The notes under the pieces: model-generated | Told to the model about the DNA's origin: nothing | What the model saw: only the letters and a program-made list of their open reading frames with translations | Database searches by the model: none | Shown here: piece after piece, positions 56,901 through 64,000 of the stretch | Position numbering within the stretch: the stretch's first letter is position 1 | Layout: each line of letters starts with the position of its first letter | Position numbers and translations under genes: made by a program | DNA from: Paenibacillus castaneae | GTDB taxonomy: Bacteria; Bacillota; Bacilli; Paenibacillales; Paenibacillaceae | Direction of reading: 5' to 3' | NCBI RefSeq assembly: GCF_002884445.1 | Contig: NZ_KZ614144.1 | Location: forward strand, 3,640,094 to 3,704,093 | DNA length: 64,000 nt

Positions 56901-58328
56901 GTGTTTCCCATTCGATATTCATTAACTGCGCTGACTGCCGCCAAAAAAGGCTGTCTATTCCTGCTCATACTTATCATCTTCACCGCTCAACCGTATCAAG
57001 CTTTCGCCGAGCCGCAAACATTTATGGATACGAAAGGACATTGGGCTCAGCCGTATATTGAATGGGCCGTAGACCAAAAGCTAGCTCAAGGCTACAGCGA
57101 CGGTTCATTCCAGCCCAACAGGCTTATCAGCGAAGCTGAATTTATTGCGATGCTGCTTCGAGCTTACGATCTAGTTCCGCTTTCTTCTGCAACAACCGGT
57201 TCCTGGTCAAAGCCTTATTACGACTATGTGAATGAACTAGGCTGGCCGGTCCTCTCGTTAAAAACCGCCACCAATTCATTCCCGCGCGGACAAGCCGCCT
57301 TGATAATGGCTTCAGCAGCGAACGGAAGCAGCTTCAGTGAGCAGAGCGCCGTACAGTGGCTGTTGGACGAGAAAATATCGAACGGACGCACATCAGCGAC
57401 GATAAATGGATTCATACCAGATGGAAAACTAACCAGAGCCGAAGCGCTTACTTTCTTCTACAATTTAAAGCTTCATTTCCCTAACTTATCATCTAAGAAA
57501 ATAATACCTGCCGCAGAAACCACATTAGGAGGTATCGCTCTAAACGACAGCTTACAGAAGCTGGAGAAGCTGCTTGGAAAGCCTTCACGCATTGATCAAA
57601 GCGAATACGGCTTCTCATGGTATGTATACAACGAAAGCTACACGAATCTCATGATGTTCGGCGTGAAGAATGATCTTGTCGAAGCGCAATTCTCTAATGC
57701 AGGCAGCAGCTGGAAAAGCACTAGAGGTATCCAAATCGGTCAGCCGCTAGCAGAAGCCAAGAAGCTTATTAGTTCGCCTAACAAAGCAGTTACAGGCGAA
57801 AACGATTATGCTTACACAGCCGGGAATGTACGTACCTCTCTCTTCATAGACAAGCAGGACCATAATAAAATCATCGGCATTATTCGAATGAACAATACCT
57901 CTTCTGCAGCAACAAAATCAGCTTACACGAGCAAGCTCGAAGCAGCGTTTGAGCAGCAGACATTTGATCTAGCTAACGCAGAGCGCGCTGTTCGCAATAT
58001 CCCAACCTTAGCGTGGGACAAGCTTGCTGCGGCATCAGCGCGATCACATAGCCATGATATGGCGACACGTCGTTTTTTTGATCACACGAATCCAGACGGT
58101 TACTCGCCATTCGACCGCATGAAGACGGAAGGAATTAAGTATCATTCAGCCGCAGAAAACATAGCTGCAGGCTATAGCAATAGCATTTATGCCCACTATG
58201 GCTGGATTAATTCTGAAGCAGGACACCGCGAGACTCTGCTAAGCACGAAATATACACGTCTTGGGACAGGGATTGCCTTTAACGGGAAATATAATGTTTA
58301 TTATACCCAAAATTTCTATACGCCATAA
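56901..58328 (+). CDS. Secreted SLH-domain protein with C-terminal CAP domain
   Basis: 475 residues. Signal peptide (basic KK, then CLFLLILIIFTAQPYQAFA). One clear SLH repeat (MDTKGHWAQPYIEWAVDQKL onward) and further degenerate repeats to about residue 195 anchor it to the cell wall. A CAP-associated domain (about 210-330) and a CAP/SCP domain follow (LANAERAVRNIPTLAWDKLA, HSHDMATRRFFDHTNPDGYS, AENIAAGYSNS), with the usual His/Glu cavity residues. The function is unknown. The GTG used overlaps the ribosome binding site GAGGTG; ATT three codons later has better spacing. Inserted on the plus strand between trmD and rplS. Confidence 0.88.
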   Translation: MFPIRYSLTALTAAKKGCLFLLILIIFTAQPYQAFAEPQTFMDTKGHWAQPYIEWAVDQKLAQGYSDGSFQPNRLISEAEFIAMLLRAYDLVPLSSATTGSWSKPYYDYVNELGWPVLSLKTATNSFPRGQAALIMASAANGSSFSEQSAVQWLLDEKISNGRTSATINGFIPDGKLTRAEALTFFYNLKLHFPNLSSKKIIPAAETTLGGIALNDSLQKLEKLLGKPSRIDQSEYGFSWYVYNESYTNLMMFGVKNDLVEAQFSNAGSSWKSTRGIQIGQPLAEAKKLISSPNKAVTGENDYAYTAGNVRTSLFIDKQDHNKIIGIIRMNNTSSAATKSAYTSKLEAAFEQQTFDLANAERAVRNIPTLAWDKLAAASARSHSHDMATRRFFDHTNPDGYSPFDRMKTEGIKYHSAAENIAAGYSNSIYAHYGWINSEAGHRETLLSTKYTRLGTGIAFNGKYNVYYTQNFYTP

Positions 58329-58349
58329 TCTCATAACACCAAAGAAATA

Positions 58350-58382
58350 AAAAAGCCGCCTCGGAGTTCCGCTGCGGCTTTT
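58350..58382. terminator. Bidirectional terminator between the SLH-CAP gene and trmD
   Basis: AAAGCCGC and GCGGCTTT pair around a 14-base loop. A run of A lies on the left and T on the right, so it can serve the SLH-CAP gene on the plus strand and trmD on the minus strand. Confidence 0.85.
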
Positions 58383-58396
58383 GCTTGTGAGAGCTG

Positions 58397-59149
58397 CTAG
58401 TCGTAGTTCTGGGGCGTCCTTTGCTTCTTCTTTGCTGCCAGCCACTTACGCTCCTTGTCAGTCAGCTCTGCTGACTCCAACAGATCTGGCCGACGTTCAA
58501 GTGTACGCAGCAATGATTGTTCACGACGCCATACTTCAATATTCGCATGATGGCCTGAAATAAGGACATCTGGAACTGACCAGCCGCGAAACTCTGCCGG
58601 TCGTGTATAATGCGGATGCTCAAGCAATCCTGTGCTATAGGAATCCGTAACCGCAGAAGTTTCATTGCCAAGCACGCCGGGCAGCAATCTTACTACACTA
58701 TCTATGAGCACCATAGCAGGAATTTCTCCGCCTGTTAGTACATAATCGCCTATTGACAGCTCGTCCGTCACGAGATGCTCGCGAATGCGTTCATCATACC
58801 CCTCGTAATGACCGCAAATCAACACGAGATGCTGTTCCTTCGCAAGCTCCTCAGCCTTCTGTTGAGTAAATTGAGCCCCTTGGGGGCAAAGCAATATGAC
58901 TCTTGGTTTAGCATTCTCGTCTTGCTTAAGGTCCTCCACGGCCGCAAATACGGGATCTGGCTTCAGCACCATGCCGCCTCCGCCTCCATAAGGATAATCA
59001 TCAACCGTATTATGCTTATTGCCAGAATAGGCACGGAAATTGATCGCCTCAAGGGAGACAATCCCTTTTTCTTTTGCTTTTCCCAAAATACTCGCGCCAA
59101 ATACGCCATCGAACATTTCTGGAAACAGCGTTAGCACATCAATTTTCAT
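58397..59149 (-). CDS. trmD: tRNA (guanine-37-N1)-methyltransferase
   Basis: Methylates G37 next to the anticodon to prevent frameshifting. SPOUT trefoil-knot motifs [12 protein letters not shown] and [20 protein letters not shown] bind S-adenosylmethionine; [18 protein letters not shown] is the N-terminal block. 250 residues with a basic C-terminal tail. It starts a few bases after rimM. Confidence 0.97.
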   Translation of the reverse strand: MKIDVLTLFPEMFDGVFGASILGKAKEKGIVSLEAINFRAYSGNKHNTVDDYPYGGGGGMVLKPDPVFAAVEDLKQDENAKPRVILLCPQGAQFTQQKAEELAKEQHLVLICGHYEGYDERIREHLVTDELSIGDYVLTGGEIPAMVLIDSVVRLLPGVLGNETSAVTDSYSTGLLEHPHYTRPAEFRGWSVPDVLISGHHANIEVWRREQSLLRTLERRPDLLESAELTDKERKWLAAKKKQRTPQNYD

Positions 59150-59152
59150 CTT

Positions 59153-59683
59153 TTAAATCAATCCTTCCATCAAACGGACCGTGACAAGCTTCTCTTTCGT
59201 ATCAACTTGAATGAGAACCTCGTCAATGACAGGCAATAACACCTGCTTGCTGGACGCACCCTTCGGACGATCAACAACCCATACGTCATTGGCGCCAGGA
59301 CTCAATATTTCGGATATCGTACCAAGCTCCTCGCCCTCCTCGGTAACGACTCGGCATCCGATAATTTCATGATAATAATACTCGCCTTCATCCAGCTCCT
59401 CCTGATTAGCGGAGGATACTTTAAGCACCCAGCCCTTATACTTCTCAACTGCATTAATATCAGTAAAGCCCTCAAGCTTCAATATGTATACATTCTTATT
59501 GGCACGCGAGCTGACAACCTTCACTTCAAGCGATGCTCCGCTCTCCTCGTTCTGCATGAGCAGCTTGCTTCCAGGTGCAAACCTTGTTTCAGCAAAATCG
59601 GTTTGTGAAAGTATTTTCAGCTCTCCTCGTATTCCATGTGTATTAACAACCTTCGCGACCGTCAACCATTTTTCGCTCATTTC
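59153..59683 (-). CDS. rimM: 16S rRNA processing protein RimM
   Basis: Binds S19 and assists maturation of the 30S head. Start block LTVAKVVNTHGIRGELKIL; the PRC-barrel domain includes YYYHEIIGCRVVTEEGEELG and LLPVIDEVLIQVD. An upstream in-frame ATG at 59698 follows AGGGTGAT and is also possible. The ATG at 59683 with AAAGG gives the family N-terminus (176 residues). Confidence 0.94.
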   Translation of the reverse strand, partial: EMSEKWLTVAKVVNTHGIRGELKILSQTDFAETRFAPGSKLLMQNEESGASLEVKVVSSRANKNVYILKLEGFTDINAVEKYKGWVLKVSSANQEELDEGEYYYHEIIGCRVVTEEGEELGTISEILSPGANDVWVVDRPKGASSKQVLLPVIDEVLIQVDTKEKLVTVRLMEGLI

Positions 59684-59721
59684 AAACCAGCCTTTCATAT
59701 GTGTATCACCCTATTATACAT

Positions 59722-59759
59722 GAAAAAAGAGGGCTAGGATATTTCATCCTAACCCTCTC
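59722..59759 (-). terminator. Terminator between khpA and rimM
   Basis: GAGGGTTAGGAT and ATCCTAGCCCTC pair with one mismatch, followed by six T on the minus strand. A TATAAT sits just beyond, without a recognisable -35, so rimM-trmD may have a separate start or depend on readthrough. Confidence 0.85.
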
Positions 59760-59773
59760 TTCCATGCTGTGCA

Positions 59774-60004
59774 TCACGACATGATGTCGACGATGACACG
59801 CTTTTGCGATTTAACGGAAGCAGAAGTCACTACCGTTCGCATTGCTTTCGCAATGCGGCCCTGTTTACCGATGATTTTACCGATATCCTCCGGATGAACC
59901 GAAAGCTCGTATATCGTGCCACGGTCATCATCCTTCACATTGATTTGCACCTGATCAGGATGATCAACCAATGCCTTCGCTATGACAAGAATCAATTCTT
60001 TCAT
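59774..60004 (-). CDS. khpA: KH-domain RNA-binding protein KhpA (YlqC)
   Basis: 76-residue single KH domain with the GxxG loop IIGKQGR. It forms a complex with KhpB/EloR in other Firmicutes and binds RNA to influence cell elongation. ATG with GGAGG upstream. Between rpsP and rimM as in B. subtilis. Confidence 0.93.
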   Translation of the reverse strand: MKELILVIAKALVDHPDQVQINVKDDDRGTIYELSVHPEDIGKIIGKQGRIAKAMRTVVTSASVKSQKRVIVDIMS

Positions 60005-60029
60005 CTCAAGGACCTCCGCAGCTCAACAG

Positions 60030-60302
60030 TTATTTCTGTTGCTTAAGCTCATGGAACTTTTTCATTACACCTGCTTTGGAAAGCAAGTCACGAACGGTAT
60101 CAGAAGCTTGCGCTCCAGTTTGCAACCATTTCAACGCTTTTTCTTCATCAATCTTAACTTGAGCCGGTTGTGCAACCGGGTTATAAGTACCGATTTCTTC
60201 GATAAAACGTCCGTCACGTGGTGAACGGGAATCCGAAACGACTACGCGGTAGAAAGGAGCTTTGTGAGCACCAATTCTTTTCAAACGAATACGTACTGCC
60301 AT
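60030..60302 (-). CDS. rpsP: 30S ribosomal protein S16
   Basis: 90 residues; [20 protein letters not shown] and [20 protein letters not shown] are diagnostic. Directly upstream of khpA and downstream of ffh. Confidence 0.98.
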   Translation of the reverse strand: MAVRIRLKRIGAHKAPFYRVVVSDSRSPRDGRFIEEIGTYNPVAQPAQVKIDEEKALKWLQTGAQASDTVRDLLSKAGVMKKFHELKQQK

Positions 60303-60335
60303 GAAAATTCACCTCCTTCAAAGAGTAAACGATAA

Positions 60336-61712
60336 TTAAAACGGAAATTTCATATTTTTGCCGAGCATACCTTTAAGGCCCTTCTTGCCGCCCTTAGGTC
60401 CCTTCGGTCCCATCATCGAGGAAAATTGCTTCATCATCTTCTTCATATCATCGAACTGCTTAATCAGACGATTGACTTCCACAACACTAGTGCCGCTGCC
60501 AGCCGCAACACGCTTGCGACGACTGTGGTTAAGCAGCTCTGGCTTTTGTTTCTCCTCTTTGGTCATGGAACGGACTATTGCTTCGACACGGCCGATTTGT
60601 TTCTCATCGACCTTCATATCCTTCATGCCCTTCATCTTGTTCATGCCAGGCAGCATATCCATAATTTGATCAAGCGGTCCCAAATTTCTAACCTGCTCCA
60701 TCTGCTCAAGGAAATCATCGAACGTAAATTCCGCTGTGCGCATTTTGCGTTCCATCTCTTTAGCTTTGTCAGCATCGATATTAAGCTGTGCCTTCTCAAT
60801 CAGCGACAGCATATCACCCATGCCGAGAATTCGTGATGCCATCCGTTCAGGATGGAACGGCTCCAAGGAGTCGATCTTCTCCCCCATTGCCGCGAATTTA
60901 ATCGGACAGCCTGTAACAGCTTTGACCGAAAGCGCAGCGCCGCCGCGTGTATCGCCATCAAGCTTCGTCAGTACTACGCCGGTTAAGGCAAGCTGCTCGT
61001 GGAAGCTCTGTGCTACGTTTACTGCATCCTGACCCGTCATCGCATCAACGACTAACAGTACTTCATCAGGTTTCGTTACCTCATGAATTTGCTTCAGCTC
61101 ATCCATCAGCTCTTCGTCAATATGCAAACGGCCCGCTGTATCGATAATAACGTAATCATTGCCGTTTTCCTTCGCATGCTGTAGCCCAGCACGAGCGATT
61201 TCAACAGGAGAGGTCTGGTCACCCATTGAAAATACCGGCGCATTGATTTGTTCACCGAGAACCTGAAGCTGCTTAATCGCTGCCGGACGATAAATATCAC
61301 ATGCAAGCAGAAGCGGCTTGTGGTTGCCCTTCTGGAGCAGCTTAGCCAGCTTTCCGGAAGTCGTCGTCTTACCAGCGCCCTGCAAACCTGCCATCATGAT
61401 GACGGTCGGCGGTTTGTTTGCTTTAACAAGCTTGCTTTGGGTTCCGCCCATCAATTCAGTAAGCTCTTTGTTTACGATATCGATGACGACCATGCCAGGC
61501 GTAAAGCTCTTTGATACATCTAAGCCGATAGCACGTTCCTTAACCTTTGCGATAAAGTCTTTTACGACCTTGAAGTTAACGTCTGCTTCTAGAAGCGCCA
61601 AGCGCACCTCGCGCATGGCTTCGCTAACATCCTCCTCGGACACCTTGCCTTTGCCTCTCAGCTTGCTGAACACATTCTGAAGCCGACTTGATAAACTCTC
61701 AAATGCTGCCAT
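60336..61712 (-). CDS. ffh: Signal recognition particle protein Ffh
   Basis: SRP54 GTPase that targets membrane proteins to the translocon through FtsY. NG domain with G1 GLQGAGKTTTSGKLAKLLQK and G3 VIIDTAGRLHIDEEL; the C-terminal methionine-rich M domain (MLPGMNKMKGMKDMKVD) binds SRP RNA and signal peptides. 458 residues. ATG with GGAGGTGA upstream. Confidence 0.98.
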   Translation of the reverse strand: MAAFESLSSRLQNVFSKLRGKGKVSEEDVSEAMREVRLALLEADVNFKVVKDFIAKVKERAIGLDVSKSFTPGMVVIDIVNKELTELMGGTQSKLVKANKPPTVIMMAGLQGAGKTTTSGKLAKLLQKGNHKPLLLACDIYRPAAIKQLQVLGEQINAPVFSMGDQTSPVEIARAGLQHAKENGNDYVIIDTAGRLHIDEELMDELKQIHEVTKPDEVLLVVDAMTGQDAVNVAQSFHEQLALTGVVLTKLDGDTRGGAALSVKAVTGCPIKFAAMGEKIDSLEPFHPERMASRILGMGDMLSLIEKAQLNIDADKAKEMERKMRTAEFTFDDFLEQMEQVRNLGPLDQIMDMLPGMNKMKGMKDMKVDEKQIGRVEAIVRSMTKEEKQKPELLNHSRRKRVAAGSGTSVVEVNRLIKQFDDMKKMMKQFSSMMGPKGPKGGKKGLKGMLGKNMKFPF

Positions 61713-61734
61713 GTACCGTCACCTCCATTCTTAT

Positions 61735-62097
61735 TTATTCTGAAATTGTAAATTGCGATATGACACTCATCAGCGCCTGCTTCTCCTGCTCTGCGATAGC
61801 AAGCTCATTCACATTGTTGACCAGCTCAGCAGTTAGTTGAAGAAGCGACTCATGTCTCACAAGCAAGCTAAGCTTGCTCTCATAGCTCTCAAGCACCTGC
61901 TCAGCGCGCTTAATATGTTCATATACGGCTTGGCGGCTAATGCCAACCTCCGCAGCAATCTCGCCCAGCGAGAAATCATCGTGAAAATAATATTTAAGGA
62001 ACGTCCGCTGCTTCTCTGTCAAGAGCGGCTCGTAGAAGTCAAACAATTGATTAATTCGGGTCGTCTTGGATAAGGCATCTGGTTCATTAGCTTTCAT
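61735..62097 (-). CDS. ylxM: YlxM family DNA-binding protein
   Basis: 120 residues with a sigma-region-4-like helix-turn-helix ([20 protein letters not shown]). Such proteins precede ffh in many Firmicutes and are proposed SRP-pathway regulators. The frame extends 22 codons upstream, but that segment begins about two bases after the predicted transcription start. The ATG at 62097 with GGAGGGG upstream is preferred. Confidence 0.9.
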   Translation of the reverse strand: MKANEPDALSKTTRINQLFDFYEPLLTEKQRTFLKYYFHDDFSLGEIAAEVGISRQAVYEHIKRAEQVLESYESKLSLLVRHESLLQLTAELVNNVNELAIAEQEKQALMSVISQFTISE

Positions 62098-62171
62098 CCC
62101 CTCAGCCCCTCCTGTTTGATTATCTTTTGTCTCCGTCAAGTAAAACACCTTTACAGCTGACAACGTCTTTT

Positions 62172-62201
62172 ATCATACATGAGGTGGTGGGCAGCTGTCA
62201 A
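62172..62201 (-). promoter_or_regulatory. Sigma-A promoter of ylxM-ffh
   Basis: TTGACA, 18-base spacer and TATGAT on the minus strand in the gap after ftsY. The match is strong and predicts a leader of about 70 bases before ylxM. Confidence 0.75.
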
Positions 62202-62263
62202 GCTTTTCTCCTTGTCACCTTAACAACCTTTTTTGAAGCCTGCTGCGAATATGAATTTCTTGC

Positions 62264-63265
62264 TTATTCTTCCGATTTTTCTGATTCTTCTACGTCTTTA
62301 ACTAATCCGGCAAATAGCGCATGGATGAACTGCTCGGAATCAAATTGCTGCAAATCGCCCATCTTCTCGCCCAGCCCTACAAGCTTCACCGGCAAGCTCA
62401 GCTCGTTGCGGATCGCAATAACGATTCCGCCTTTTGCTGTACCGTCCAGCTTCGTAAGAACAAGACCCGTAACGCCGCTCTTCTCACCGAACAGCTTCGC
62501 TTGGCTAAGCGCGTTTTGTCCCGTTGTTGCATCCAGCACAAGCAATACCTCATGAGGAGCATCTGGAAGCTCGCGCTGAATTACACGAAATATTTTGTTC
62601 AGCTCTTCCATCAGATTCGTTTTGTTTTGCAGTCTACCGGCTGTATCGCAAAGCAGCACATCTACTCGGCGCTGCTTTGCTGCCTGCACAGCATCAAACA
62701 TTACCGCTGCGGGATCGGACCCGGATTGCTGCTTAATAACATCGACACCTACGCGCTGCCCCCATACCTCAAGCTGTTCAATAGCGCCTGCACGGAACGT
62801 ATCTCCCGCTGCCATCAGTACACTTTTGCCCTCGCTTTTGAACTTATGGGCCAGTTTTCCGATCGTTGTCGTTTTGCCTACGCCGTTCACGCCTACGAAC
62901 AAAATAACGGTGATGCCGCTTGAGGCCATTTTTAGATCAGATTGATCATCGCCTTTCATAAGAGCGATAAGCTTCTCTGAAAGAACCGGCTGCAAATCAG
63001 CAGCATCCTCGATTTTGCGTTTCTTCACCTCAACGCGAAGCTCGTCAATCAGCTGCATGACCGTATTAACGCCTACATCAGCCCCGATCAGAATCTCTTC
63101 AAGCTCCTCATAAAACTGCTCGTCAATTTTTTTGCGGCGCGTGATTAGCTCTTCGACCTTCTCCACAAATGCTGTGCGCGTTTTGGATAAACCTTCCTTA
63201 AAAATATTCGTTACCGCTTCCGTCTTCGTAGCGATGCTCTCTTTCAGCTTCTTAAAAAAACTCAT
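62264..63265 (-). CDS. ftsY: Signal recognition particle receptor FtsY
   Basis: 333 residues. Short N-terminal membrane-targeting helix (MSFFKKLKESIATKTEAVTN), then the NG GTPase domain with G1 GVNGVGKTTTIGKLAHKF and G3 LLCDTAGRLQNKTNLMEEL. It lacks the long acidic A domain of enterobacterial FtsY. The frame opens seven codons earlier; GGGGAG precedes the ATG at 63265. Confidence 0.97.
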   Translation of the reverse strand: MSFFKKLKESIATKTEAVTNIFKEGLSKTRTAFVEKVEELITRRKKIDEQFYEELEEILIGADVGVNTVMQLIDELRVEVKKRKIEDAADLQPVLSEKLIALMKGDDQSDLKMASSGITVILFVGVNGVGKTTTIGKLAHKFKSEGKSVLMAAGDTFRAGAIEQLEVWGQRVGVDVIKQQSGSDPAAVMFDAVQAAKQRRVDVLLCDTAGRLQNKTNLMEELNKIFRVIQRELPDAPHEVLLVLDATTGQNALSQAKLFGEKSGVTGLVLTKLDGTAKGGIVIAIRNELSLPVKLVGLGEKMGDLQQFDSEQFIHALFAGLVKDVEESEKSEE

Positions 63266-63305
63266 CGTTCCAACTCCCCATTTCACATTACCGGCTCAAT
63301 CTTTT

Positions 63306-64000
63306 TTAAGCGGATACCGACTCTTGTTCCTCCAAACGGACAGAAACCAGCTTCGAAACGCCGCCTTCTTCCATTGTAACACCATAAAGCACATCCGCTT
63401 CCTCCATCGTTCCCTTGCGATGCGTAACGACGATAAACTGCGTGAGCTCTGAGAATTCTCTTAAATATTGAGCAAATCGGGATACGTTGGCTTCGTCCAG
63501 CGCCGCTTCTACTTCATCAAGAACGCAGAACGGAACGGGCTTCACTTGCAATATTGCGAATAACAACGCAATGGCCGTTAATGCACGCTCACCGCCTGAT
63601 AGAAGCTGCAGGTTTTGCAGTTTCTTGCCCGGAGGCTGCGCCACAATATCAATACCTGTATCAAGCACGCGATCTGGCTCAACGAGTATGAGATCCGCGC
63701 GCCCTCCGCCGAACAACTTCGCAAATACAATAACGAAGTGACTGCGTATCGCCTCGAATGTCGTTTTGAACCGCTTCGACATCTCATCGTCCATCTCTCG
63801 AATAACCTGATAAAGCGTCGTTTTGGCTTCCATCAGATCATCCTTCTGAGCTGACAAAAATTCGAAACGTTCCTTAACGCGATCATATTCCTCAATTGCG
63901 CCCAGGTTAACCTCACCAAGAGATGTAATTTGACGCTTGATATCGCGCACCTCAGTCTGCGTTCCAAGCACATCCTCAGGAATAGGATATTGCTCCTTCG
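63306..64000 (-). CDS. smc: Chromosome segregation protein SMC, C-terminal part (runs off the window)
   Basis: The last 231 codons of SMC, the condensin ATPase. The coiled-coil end and head domain include LGEVNLGAIEEYDRVKERFE, the ABC signature in LQLLSGGERALTAIAL and Walker B PFCVLDEVEAALDEANV, followed by the D-loop and the switch His in FIVVTHRKGTME. The frame stays open to the window edge with no start, so the N-terminal half lies outside. Confidence 0.96.
   Translation of the reverse strand, partial: KEQYPIPEDVLGTQTEVRDIKRQITSLGEVNLGAIEEYDRVKERFEFLSAQKDDLMEAKTTLYQVIREMDDEMSKRFKTTFEAIRSHFVIVFAKLFGGGRADLILVEPDRVLDTGIDIVAQPPGKKLQNLQLLSGGERALTAIALLFAILQVKPVPFCVLDEVEAALDEANVSRFAQYLREFSELTQFIVVTHRKGTMEEADVLYGVTMEEGGVSKLVSVRLEEQESVSA

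Noticed and set aside
62321..62923. A 200-codon plus-strand frame opposite ftsY
   Set aside because: Antisense to a conserved GTPase domain, no ribosome binding site, no recognisable motif.

Overview
The window is a stretch of chromosome from a motile, low-to-mid GC Gram-positive bacterium of the Paenibacillaceae, most likely Paenibacillus. This rests on gene order, on the mix of ATG, GTG and TTG starts behind strong GGAGG ribosome binding sites, and on protein content (CodY, HslUV, SwrB/SwrD-like proteins, FliY with CheC and CheD, SLH-domain surface protein). No insertion sequence, CRISPR array, tRNA or rRNA was recognised. No frameshifted gene was seen. Only comM and an SLH-CAP gene lie on the plus strand.

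Read along the minus strand (right to left), the layout is: (1) 64000-54031, translation and secretion housekeeping: smc, ftsY, ylxM, ffh, rpsP, khpA, rimM, trmD, then rplS, lepB, rbgA, rnhB. The plus-strand SLH-CAP gene sits between trmD and rplS. (2) 53781-51229, a flagellar-paralogue unit: FliK-like ylqG, FlhB C-terminal-like ylqH, and yraN. A SigD-type promoter is a good candidate for driving it. (3) 51044-49473, comM on the plus strand, with a terminator-like hairpin in its leader. (4) 49106-38895, sucCD, dprA, topA, trmFO, hslVU, codY. (5) 38660-7547, a complete fla/che operon of about 31 kb: flgB-flgC-fliE-fliF-fliG-fliH-fliI-fliJ-motE-like-fliK-flgD-TIGR02530 gene-flgG-swrD-fliL-fliM-fliY-cheY-fliO-fliP-fliQ-fliR-flhB-flhA-flhF-flhG-cheB-cheA-cheW-cheC-cheD-unknown-sigD-fapA-unknown-swrB-like-YceG-like. 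(6) 7367-1, rpsB, tsf, pyrH, frr, uppS, cdsA, dxr, rseP and the start of proS.

Functionally, the operon encodes the rod and hook, the MS ring and switch, the type III export gate and ATPase, the placement proteins FlhF/FlhG, most of a chemotaxis cascade (no receptor or CheR) and the sigma factor that switches on late motility genes. The flanks follow the order known from Bacillus subtilis. Differences seen here are the absence of a codV/xerC gene between trmFO and hslV, and the presence of comM and yraN beside ylqH.

The least ordinary signals are non-coding. They are the comM leader, where two mutually exclusive hairpins can be drawn; a dense multi-hairpin segment of about 250 bp between topA and trmFO that looks like a structured RNA or a small mobile remnant; a SigD-type promoter in front of the orphan FliK/FlhB-like pair; and an insulated tsf gene with a terminator and its own promoter downstream of rpsB.
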